Source of the DNA: an uncultured Saprospiraceae bacterium | Lineage (GTDB): Bacteria; Bacteroidota; Bacteroidia; Chitinophagales; Saprospiraceae | NCBI GenBank assembly: GCA_937127195.1 | Contig: CAKZLT010000135.1 | Location: 1 to 16,522 of the forward strand | Direction of reading: 5' to 3' | DNA length: 16,522 nucleotides | Part shown: positions 1-9,000 of the stretch, in pieces | How positions within the stretch are numbered: the first letter of the stretch is position 1 | How the letters are laid out: every line of letters starts with the position of its first letter | Made by a program: the position numbers and the translations under genes | The notes under the pieces: generated by a model | What the model saw: only the letters and a program-made list of their open reading frames with translations | The model's database searches: none | Told to the model about the DNA's origin: nothing

Positions 1-534
1 ACCATTAATCAAGTCACTATATTGGTCTCGTCTATCCTTATATTCACTAGTTGTAGCACGTTGCATATTTAACTCTCGAAAATGCTTTCCTTCACTGTTT
101 AAAATCTTCCAATCTTCATCAATAAGTCGTAGTTTATTATTTGATATTCCAATAGTCCATTCTCTGAGAATAGAAATATTTGTAGAAACATTCCTAGTAA
201 AATTAACTTCTTTTAAAAATATTTCGACTATTATTTTTTCTTGTTCCTCAATGATGGATGAACTATTTTTTCTTGCGGTAGTTTTATTCAACAAAGAGCA
301 GATAAAAGATTCATATCTTTCTAACTTAGCTCCCTTCGAAGGATATAATTTATTAGCTCCTTGACCATAAAAACCTAAAATTATAGCCTCCAATAGTGAA
401 GTTTTACCTGCTCCATTGAGACCTCCTAAAAGGATAATATTTTTATTCTCTGATAAACCTTCATCTAAATTCTCAAGCTTATGATAGCCTTTATAAGATT
501 TGAAATCCTTTAAGTGAATTGCGCTTATTTTCAT
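1..534 (-). CDS. dndD: DndD-like DNA phosphorothioation ATPase, N-terminal part (cut by window edge)
   Basis: This is the first 178 codons of a minus-strand gene starting at ATG 534-532 and still open at base 1. The protein begins MKISAIHLKDFKSY, the beta-strand opening typical of SMC/RecN/DndD ATPases. A Walker A motif, GLNGAGKTS, lies at residues 38-46 with K44 and T45 as nucleotide-binding residues. The Q-loop, coiled coil, signature and Walker B would lie in the missing part. DndD is known as the SMC-like ATPase that works with DndC and DndE in replacing a backbone oxygen of DNA with sulfur. It starts 29 bp after the dndC stop codon in the same direction, so the two are almost certainly co-transcribed. 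No Shine-Dalgarno is evident. The Walker A alone would only say 'SMC-like ATPase'; the dndD name rests on the N-terminal sequence together with the dndC neighbour. Confidence 0.85.
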   Translation of the reverse strand, partial: MKISAIHLKDFKSYKGYHKLENLDEGLSENKNIILLGGLNGAGKTSLLEAIILGFYGQGANKLYPSKGAKLERYESFICSLLNKTTARKNSSSIIEEQEKIIVEIFLKEVNFTRNVSTNISILREWTIGISNNKLRLIDEDWKILNSEGKHFRELNMQRATTSEYKDRRDQYSDLING

Positions 535-563
535 TAATTCTACAATTAGAAAACAATTTTTAA

Positions 564-1925
564 CTAAATATTTTCATTAATTTTGTCCGCTTTGGCTCTT
601 TCTATATCATCAACAAAGCGCGCTACTTTTTTTCGCATTTCGAGAAAAATAGAACCTCGTCTATCATAGTGAACATTATTCTTCTCAGTCTCCATTAAAG
701 TACGAACGTGGTCTGGATTAATATTGTTTTCCAAACATACTTTTTCAAGTAATCTTAACTCTTCAGCTTCTTGTTTTTTTCGTTCACTATTCATAAGTAA
801 GGGTTTATTATATACGCCTTGGTATATTTCAGAAACATTATAATCAAAACTGCCATCGTAATTCCATTGAACCTGAATGGCAGCTAATTCTTGTTTACTT
901 ATTAATTCTAAATGTGACTCTTCTTCTTGAATACTTTTTTGAACCTCTAATAATCTTTTCAGTAAATCTGCTCTTATTTCAAAATGGAAAGGTCCTAGTC
1001 TATTGCGATTATCACGACTGACTTTCATTCTTTTTGTCTCGTCATTCCTTGCTTCGGCTAAATAATTTCGAAAATCAGACATTGGCTCCATCCATTCTTC
1101 GCCATTATCTATAAGGCTTTCCATTGAATTGTCGGTTTTAACAACAGTACATACCCAGCAACCAAAACGAGATTTTCCACAACTTGGTGTAGAAGTATCA
1201 ATAACTAAAGGACATTCAGTTGCATCTTTTGAAGCATTTCGGTATAAAGTTACTAAAACTTTGTTGTCACCGCCCCAAAAGTTAGGTACAGACATTAAAT
1301 ATTGCCATATTTCATCTGTTTTCCATTCCGAAATTGGGGCAAAGACCCAAGCATTAGGTAAAGCGTGCTTTCGGAGTTTCATGTTTTGTATCCCCAATTC
1401 ATATTTTTCCATTGATTTTTTACGGTTAGAGGACTCAGCTTTTCTTGTCCCTAACAATATAATCGCTTTTCCATGTTTACTAATTTGCTTTAAAATATAA
1501 TCATTGGTAGGGTTGATTTTTAATCTTTCTGTACACCAACGAAACCAACGATTTGGAGAAGGATAACCTTTTCCAACTAAGTTTATCCAAAATCTATCTT
1601 CTAGTTTTGGTACTACTTTTACCGCATCGAATAATTCAGAAAAATGAGGGAAGAGTCTTTTTTTTCCAAAGCTCCTTATCATTGTAATCTGCTTATCTAC
1701 ATATTTGACAATAGCAGGATTTTCAACTAAAGTATCGCTAGAAAGAACATGAACTTTTTTACTTAACTGTTCTTTTGGTAATTTATTTAGAGCGTATAAT
1801 ACTAATTGTAATAAGGCTGTAGAGTCTTTTCCTCCTGAGTAGCCTATTATCCAAGGAGTATCATCAACTAAATATTGCTCTTGTATATCTTTAATAGTAT
1901 TATCAATTTGTTCCTTTAATGTCAT
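564..1925 (-). CDS. dndC: DndC, PP-loop sulfurtransferase of the phosphorothioate DNA-modification system
   Basis: This complete 453-aa protein belongs to the PAPS-reductase/ATP-pyrophosphatase superfamily and is recognisable as DndC, which hydrolyses ATP and carries an Fe-S cluster while installing sulfur in the DNA backbone. The PP-loop SGGKDST is at residues 30-36. A WFRWCTERLKI block (residues 127-137) and the LLGTRKAES block (158-165) are typical of the family. Cysteines at 238, 249, 256 and 259 (spacing C-X10-C-X6-C-X2-C) are the likely [4Fe-4S] ligands; C131 and C397 are the only others. The C-terminal third is rich in K, E and R, with probable helices. The start at ATG 1925-1923 gives the family's usual N-terminus with about 30 residues before the PP-loop. 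The stop is TAG at 566-564, and dndD follows 29 bp on. It is the first gene of its operon: the sequence upstream is a divergent intergenic region, not dndB. A plain PAPS reductase is unlikely because of the length, the cysteine cluster and the dndD neighbour. Confidence 0.93.
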   Translation of the reverse strand: MTLKEQIDNTIKDIQEQYLVDDTPWIIGYSGGKDSTALLQLVLYALNKLPKEQLSKKVHVLSSDTLVENPAIVKYVDKQITMIRSFGKKRLFPHFSELFDAVKVVPKLEDRFWINLVGKGYPSPNRWFRWCTERLKINPTNDYILKQISKHGKAIILLGTRKAESSNRKKSMEKYELGIQNMKLRKHALPNAWVFAPISEWKTDEIWQYLMSVPNFWGGDNKVLVTLYRNASKDATECPLVIDTSTPSCGKSRFGCWVCTVVKTDNSMESLIDNGEEWMEPMSDFRNYLAEARNDETKRMKVSRDNRNRLGPFHFEIRADLLKRLLEVQKSIQEEESHLELISKQELAAIQVQWNYDGSFDYNVSEIYQGVYNKPLLMNSERKKQEAEELRLLEKVCLENNINPDHVRTLMETEKNNVHYDRRGSIFLEMRKKVARFVDDIERAKADKINENI

Positions 1926-1972
1926 TGATTTTTTTGATTTCTTTTGATATTATTTCAGTAAGCTACAATAAG

Positions 1973-1980
1973 CAAAAATA
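1973..1980 (-). promoter_or_regulatory. Candidate -7 box for the dndC-dndD operon
   Basis: On the minus strand these eight bases read TATTTTTG, an exact match to the Bacteroidota -7 consensus TAnnTTTG. The box ends 47 bp before the dndC start codon. No convincing TTG -33 element is present at the expected 17-23 bp upstream, so this is a half match in an AT-rich background where such octamers arise by chance. Confidence 0.3.
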
Positions 1981-2107
1981 CTCAATTAATTGGTATTATG
2001 AGTAAAAAGGAATCATAATAAAAATTCCAATATTCATTTTGGGAATAGAAGGACCTTTAGATGATATAATAATATTTTACAAAACCTCCTAACCATACCC
2101 AAATTTA

Positions 2108-2164
2108 CCAACTAACCCCAAAAATCAACCAACTACTCATTCAAAGCTAGCCAACTAATCATTC
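2108..2164 (+). repeat. Three direct repeats spaced 21-22 bp, upstream of the giant-gene promoter candidate
   Basis: CCAACTAACC begins at 2108, CCAACTACTCATTC at 2129 and CCAACTAATCATTC at 2151. The start-to-start distances are 21 and 22 bp, about two helical turns, so the copies face the same side of the DNA. The last copy ends four bases before the TTG of the -33 candidate. This is the layout of an activator operator. Read on the minus strand, the core AGTTGG resembles half of the LytTR-type box (consensus with a central GTT, repeats about 21 bp apart), but that assignment is only a hypothesis. Confidence 0.45.
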
Positions 2165-2168
2165 ATTA

Positions 2169-2199
2169 TTGACAAACGTATTATAATTATACATCTTTG
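2169..2199 (+). promoter_or_regulatory. Candidate Bacteroidota-type promoter for the giant gene
   Basis: TTG at 2169-2171 and CATCTTTG at 2192-2199 are separated by 20 bp. This fits the Bacteroidota primary-sigma pattern TTG-N(19-21)-TAnnTTTG with one mismatch in the -7 box. It would give a leader of about 200 nt before the ATG at 2407. A second, poorer -7 match, GAACTTTG at 2283-2290, has a TTG at 2254 with 26 bp between, which is too wide. Confidence 0.4.
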
Positions 2200-2322
2200 T
2201 TTGACTCGAATAATTATCATTTTCATATTACCAATCTAAAAATCGAGTATCCATTGCAAATAAATAATTTAAAAATAAAAATGAACTTTGTGATTTTTCA
2301 CTAAGGTCAAACCTATTATAAG

Positions 2323-2360
2323 GCATTGTAAACCTGCCCGACGGGTAAAAAAGCATTGTC
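2323..2360 (+). repeat. Short hairpin flanked by a 30-bp-spaced GCATTGT direct repeat in the giant-gene leader
   Basis: GCATTGTA (2323-2330) recurs as GCATTGTC (2353-2360), exactly 30 bp later. Between them, TGCCCGACGGGTA (2335-2347) can form a five-pair stem including one G-U pair and a GAC triloop. CCTGCCCGACGGG looks like one arm and the centre of a longer palindrome whose right arm has decayed. It lies 47 bp before the start codon. It could be a worn repetitive palindrome or an RNA element, and it is too weak to be a confident terminator. Confidence 0.3.
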
Positions 2361-2406
2361 AATTAAAAGAAAAGTCATCAATCGAACTACTACAAATAAT
2401 TATCAG

Positions 2407-3057
2407 ATGAAAAGTAGATTTACTGTCATTAAAATGTTTTTACTAGGCGCAATCGCCTTATTTTTAACTCAAAATGCTTTTTCACAAACAATAGAAATTG
2501 GTACAGGAACGACCGTCACAGGTACAACGACACCTTCTCCGATTAATGTTTATTACAATCGAAGTTATCGAAGTCAGGTCGTTTACACCGCTGCGGAACT
2601 TAATGGCGGTGGCGTCACGGGTGGAAAAATCCTTGAAATGGGTTTGTATATTGAGCAAGCGCCCAATGTACCGTTACCCAACTTTACAGTCAAAATGCGG
2701 CACACGACAGCAACTAATGTGGCATCTCACGATGCAGGTGCATTGACTACCGTTTACACTAATGCGAGTTACACACCTACGGCGGGTGGTTTTGATATGT
2801 TTACTTTGGATGCACCTTTCGAATGGAATGGAACGGATAATATTCTGGTAGATATTTGTTTTGAACCAGTCTCGACGACGAGTGCAAGCGGTAGAATTCG
2901 CTATACTTCATCGACAAATGGCTATCGTTATATTTATGGCGCATCAAGTGTTTGTGGTTCGGCGACGACTTCCAGAACCTCTAGGAAGCCACAAATGAAG
3001 TTTGTTTTTGCTGGAAATAACGCAGACGATGCAGGTCTTTCTAATATTGACGTGACT
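2407..3057 (+). other. Signal peptide plus N-terminal beta-sandwich-like domain of the giant protein
   Basis: Residues 1-26 form the signal peptide. Residues 27-217 contain YYNRSYRSQVVYTAAEL, GKILEMGLYI, FTVKMRHT, WNGTDNILVDICFE and KPQMKFVF. This pattern recurs in Bacteroidota secreted proteins just after the signal peptide, where an 'S-R-x-Q-x-x-Y-x-A-x-E-L' opening and a 'W-d-G-x-x-N-i-l-v-d-i' strand are conserved. The fold is probably a jelly roll. No ligand is known to me. Confidence 0.6.
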
Positions 3058-6000
3058 TCTTGTTTGGGCTTGAATCCTGTTGGGTTGGAATTGACGAACT
3101 TTGGTAATAATGCAATTAATAATGTTACGATTAATTGGACAATCAATGGCGTGTTGCAATCACCGATAGGATACAATACGACGATTGACACCATTGGTTC
3201 GGCAGGAGGTTATACAGCAAATACCTTTTTGGGTAATGTAAATTTACCTTATTTGGGAGCAAGTGCGGTAGTAAAAGTTTGGACAGATTTACCCAATTCT
3301 AACGTTGATGGAAATACTTCAAACGATACCATGACAACGACTATTTCGGCAGGAATGGGCGCGATTTATACAATTGGAGGTGCTTCGCCAGATTTTGCAA
3401 CTATTGAAGATGCGGTTGATACTTTGATGGCTTTTGGTGTTTGTGGTCCGACTTATTTTAATATAAGAACAGGTAATTATACAGAACAAATTACGATTGG
3501 TCAGTTCAGTAACCCGAACAATGAAACGGTTATTTTTCAATCAGAAACGAATAATAAAAGTGATGTTTCAATAAGTTATACATCGGTTAGTAGTTCGACT
3601 GACTATATCTTTTTGTTGGATAATACAGCTAATTTACATTTCAAAGATTTGACTTTTCGGGCATTAAGCACTAGTAATAATACGAATTTTGATATTAGAA
3701 ATAACTCGGAGTTTATCCGTTTTGATGATTGTCAATTCACAGCACCTTATCCATCTTATGACGACTTGATTGAGTCAGCGACAGGAGGTGTTGATAACTT
3801 GGGCTTTTATGATTGTCATTTTTATAGTGGAAATTATGGTGTGCGTGTGAATAATGGTTCACTAGATACAGTGAATATTGAGCGTAGTACTTTTTACAAT
3901 CAATACAATGGTGCAATTGCTATTTATAACACGGCGAATCTAACGATTAACGATAATATTATTAGCGGAGATGGTTCGGGAACTTCTAGTTACGATGGAA
4001 TTTATGTTTCTAATACGGACGGTCGTTTAGCTATTTTTAATAATAAAATAAGAAATATCAAAGGCGCGCGCGGTATCGAAATCGTTGGAAGCGATGGAAG
4101 TAGTGCAGAGCCACATTCTGTATATAATAACTTTATTCATTCTTTGGGAGTGAACTATAATTTAAGTATTTATAATAGTAGTTCGGATTATATCAATTAT
4201 TATCACAATACAATTACAAATCACACGACGAGTGTAAGTTCTGCTGGTTTTTATACTTCTAGTAGTAACAATATTCGTTTTTTTAATAATAATATAACCA
4301 AATCAAACGCAGGTTACGCGATATATTCTAACACTTCTAATAATATTTCAGCGGCGGATAAAAATAATTATTACATTACAGATGCTGCTATTACAGGTTA
4401 TCTGGGTGTGGCACAACCAACCTTAGCGGATTGGATAATGGCATCTAGTTTGGATTCTAATTCCTTGATTGCAAATCCATATTTTGCTGGAGATTCTTCT
4501 TATATCGTCAATCAAGTGTTTTTGAATAATGCAGGCGAATCTGTTGGTATAATGACAGATATTGATGGTACGGCACGGAATGCTTCGATGCCAGATATTG
4601 GTGCATACGAATTCACGCCAACAGGAGCGGACGCAGCAATTATCCAAATTATCACGCCCGAAAAACCATTCTATCATGGCGCATATCCTGTTTATGCCAT
4701 TTTGCAAAATTCTGGTGGAACAACTTTAACGAGTGCGATTATTCAATGGGAAAATAACGGTGCAGCACAACCACCTATTCCATGGTCTGGTTCACTTGCA
4801 ACGGGAGATACAACCACCGTTCTCTTAGATATTGTCAATTTTGGTATCAATGAAGGTGTGAATTTATCAGCGAATTCTATTAGTCCAAATGGCGGAGCAG
4901 ATGTTTTTGAAGGCAATGACACAGCGACTATTTCGGATGTGTATAGTGCTTTGGCTGGCTTATATACGATTGGTGGTACTTCGCCAGATTTTGCAACTTT
5001 CACAGAAGCGGTCACGCAGTTGAATTTGGGTGGTGTAACAGGCGCGACGACTTTGGCTGTGCGTGATGGTAGTTACAATGAGCAACTCCAAATCAATGAA
5101 ATTTGTGGTGCAGATTCTTCCAAAACGATTACTTTTGAATCGGAGTTTTTAAATCCTGCCAATTGTAAATTAACTTATAATGCCTCTAGTTCTACGGCGC
5201 GTTATACCGTTTATCTGAATAGCGCGGATTGGTTGAAGTTCCGTTATATGACTTTTGAAAATACTTCTACAAGCTACAAAAGAGTATTTGAAATTGAAAA
5301 CGGGGCTAATCATTTGACTTTTGAAAATAATATTATTACCAACAATTCAACCAATTCAACGAGTAGTAACAGTACCTTGATGCATTATCATTCGGATAAT
5401 CACGAGTATCAAAAGTATTTTAATAATATTTTTGAAAACGGTAGCTACGCAATTAACTTGGATGGAAATACTAATAGTGGTCAATATCTTGATGGTGACT
5501 CGATTATTGGTAATCAATTTTTGAATCAATATTATCGAGGCTTGTATGTTCAGTACGCGAATGAACTTGTAGTTGATAGTAATCAAGTCCTTTCCAGCAC
5601 GCCTTCTTTTGGTTATTATGGTATTCATATCGATGATTGTCTTGGTGGCGGAATCAAAGTGACACAAAATCAAGTGCGTATTTTAGGCGAAGGTTATTAT
5701 TCTATATTGTTTGATAATTGTGATGGAACAAGTTCAAATCATAATTTAATTGCTAATAATTTCACTTATCAGACGGGAACAAACGCGAGCGGAAGAGGAC
5801 TATATATTAATGGTAGTAATTATTCGGATATATATTATAATAGTATTCATCATAAAAATACCTCAACAACAAGTAGCGCGATTTACCTTAGTTCAGGTAC
5901 GAATCTTCGTTTAGCTAATAACATTTCGAGAGCTGAAAGTGGTTATGCAATTTATACAAATAGTACTTCTAATTTGATTAGTTCAGATTATAATGATTTC

Positions 6001-9000
6001 TATACCAATGGTACAAACTTAGCGTATCGTTCGGGAGTAATTGCTGACTTGACAGCTTGGCAAGGTGCTACAGGTTTTGATGGAAATAGTATTTCAGAAG
6101 ACCCGCTTTTTGATGGAGACACTTCTTTTGTAGTGAATAATTCTAGCTTGAACGAAGCAGGAACGCCAATTGCAACAGTTGCAACAGACATTGAAGGCGA
6201 ACCTAGAAATGGAACTACGCCAGACATCGGAGCAGATGAATTTATATTAATGGGGACGGATTTAGGTATTGCCTTTATTTCGCCACCTGCTGCGCCTTTC
6301 GCGCCAGCGAGTTTGCCTGTTTATGCGAATTTGAAAAACTTTGGAGCAGATAGTATTCTCAATGCCACCATTCAATGGTCAATTAATGGCGTTCCTCAAC
6401 CTGTTGTCAATTGGACGGGCGCGTTAGGAAGTGGAGATACTTCTAGTGTTTTTCTAGGATTATATTCTTTTGCCAATCAAATCAATTACAGTATTGAAGC
6501 TCATTCCGAAAATCCTAACGGAATTCCAGACTTAGTTACTTCAAATGATACTGCAACGATTACAGATGTGGTGGCAGCTTTCGCTGGAAATTACACTCTA
6601 GGTGGTGCTACGCCTGATTTTTCAAGCTTTAATGTAGCCGCTTACTGGCTAGGATTAGGTGGAGTAGTCGCGCCTGTAACGGTAGATGTTCGCAATGGAA
6701 CTTACACCGAACAAGTCAGTTTCTCGCCAATTGCGGGAACAGATACAGTTAATCAAGTTGTTTTTCAATCAGAAATGGGCGATAGTACGGGCGTTATTTT
6801 AGAGCATAATTCTGGAAATACTAATAACTATGTCTTGAAATTTGGTGGTGCTGATTGGATGACTTTTCAACGAATGACTGTTCAAAGTTTAAATTCAAAT
6901 TACGGTAGAGTCGTCGCTTTGGATAGCAATTCGACGCATATTATCCTTCAAAACAACGATTTGATAGGAAGTAATCCAACAGGAACTTCTGCTAATCAAA
7001 CTATTATTTATAATTATTATACTACGAATAATGGTTTCAAAACGGAATATCTGACTATTCAAAATAATCGATTATCTAATAGTAGCTATGGTATTTACAT
7101 TCGAGGCTATTCAGCATCTAATCTAGGTACAAATGTTTCTATTTTAAATAATAACATTGAAAATGTCTATTATAGAGCTGTTTGGTTAGAGGATCAAGAG
7201 CAGCTTATTTTTGATAGAAACACAATAACAAACACGGCTAATTACGGTTTTGATTTCCGTGCTATTTATACTAATGACTTACGAAATTACTACGAAATTA
7301 CAAATAACCGCGTGTCAGGTGCGAATACAGGAACAACCAATTATGGTGCGTATATCAACGACTCAGATGGTTCAGCAGCTACGCCTGCTTTGATTGCGAA
7401 TAACTTTTTCTCTTCTGGTGGTACAGGAAACGGTTCTCGAACCATTTATATGGTGAGTTCTGGTTATGTGAATTTTTATAATAATAATATCAATTCAACT
7501 TCAACAAGTTCGACTTCGGCTGCTTATTATCATAGTTCAAATCCAAATAGTCATTACAAAAATAACAATGTAATTCATAGTGGGGGTGGCTATGCTATTT
7601 ATGTAAATGGAACGAGTATTGGTTCTTCTGATTACAACAATTTATACTCAACAGGGGCAAACTTAGGATATGCCAGTGGCGATAGAGCAACTTTGGCAGA
7701 TTGGCAAACGGCAACGAGTTTGGAAGCTAATTCTATTTCGATTGACCCAATTTATACAGATTCAGCAGATTTGCACGTTGCAGCAATTGGACTAGACAAA
7801 GCAGGAACGCCTGTCGCGGAAGTCATAACGGACATCGACGGAGAAACCCGTAATCCTGCAACGCCAGACATTGGAGCAGATGAATTTTCGACGGCACAGG
7901 ATGACGCTGGAATTTTAGCGATTACGGATCCTAATACGCCTTTTGCTGAAGGGGTTGCGCCTGTTTTGGTGACTATTGTAAATAATGGTACAAATGCTTT
8001 GACAACCACTCAAATTCAATGGACATTGAATGGAGTTGCTCAAACGCCTTTTAGTTGGGCTGGAAATATTGCCTCTGGAGCTTCAAAAGATTCAGTGAAT
8101 ATTGGCAATTTTACAGCAGTAGCCAATACAGGTTATGATATTACAGCTTGGACAGCTCAGCCGAACGGTAATCCTGATACTGAAAACTTAAATGATACGG
8201 CACAGGTATTTAATCTTTATCCTGCCTTGAATGGAACTTATACAATTGGTGGTTCTACACCAGATTATCCAACCTTTAGCGATGCTGTTTTGGCATTAGA
8301 AAGAGGCGGCGTTCTTGGAAGTGTTGTATTTGATATTAGAAATGGAACATATAACGAGCAAGTCGAAATCACAGAAATTACAGGAACTTCGGCTGCTGCG
8401 ACGATTACTTTTCAGTCAGAAGTGGGCGATAGTACTGCTGTTATTTTAACTTATGATGCCAATTCGACGGATAGACATACCTTGTATTTGAATGGTGCAG
8501 ATTGGTTGCGTTTCCAAAAAATATCCATTATAGGAACAAATGCCAGTTATGCGAATGCTATTAAAATAGAAAATGAAGCATCGAATAATGACTTTTTTAA
8601 TAATGTGATAGAAAGTCCAAGTACAACTTCAAGCTCTGCTAATCGTGCGAATATCTATTCTTTCAATACAGGTGGTGGCGATAATAACCGCTTTTTTTAT
8701 AATAAAATGATTAATGGTAGCTATGGTGCGTACTATTATAGTAGTAGTTCTAACGAAAACGTTGGAACAGAATTTTTTGGAAATGAAATAACAGGACAAT
8801 CGCGAGGAGGTTTACACTTACAGTATCAAGATGACGTTCGTATTGAGGCAAATACGATTACAACAAGCTCAATATCTAGTAATTATTTGGGTATTTATAT
8901 GGTGTATTCGGATGGCGGTTATAGCATTTTAAAAAATAAAATAACGGGTGTAATCAACGGAGATGGAATTTATTTGAATCAATCAGACGGAAATTCTGCT

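Larger units (their letters stand above)
1926..2406. other. Divergent intergenic control region between dndC and the giant surface-protein gene
   Basis: This 481-bp AT-rich stretch has no credible open reading frame on either strand. It separates the minus-strand dnd operon from the plus-strand giant gene, so it must carry the promoters of both. Listed separately are a -7 candidate for dndC, three phased direct repeats, a -33/-7 candidate for the giant gene, and a small hairpin between two GCATTGT copies. No tRNA, IS end or riboswitch fold was recognised. Confidence 0.8.

Noticed and set aside
1129..1500. Plus-strand open frame of 123 codons opposite dndC
   Set aside because: It lies entirely inside the well-supported dndC and resembles no protein; it is an antisense shadow.
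2169..2187. TTGACA followed by TATAAT, resembling a sigma-70 promoter
   Set aside because: The two hexamers are only 7 bp apart instead of about 17, so they cannot act together; the Bacteroidota-type TTG/TTTG pair is the better reading.
2335..2347. Hairpin as a transcription terminator
   Set aside because: The stem is only five pairs with a G-U, it is followed by A rather than T residues on the plus strand, and no gene ends into it.
2498..2746. Plus-strand open frame of 82 codons near the start of the giant gene
   Set aside because: It is out of frame with, and wholly inside, the giant coding sequence; it has no signal or motif.
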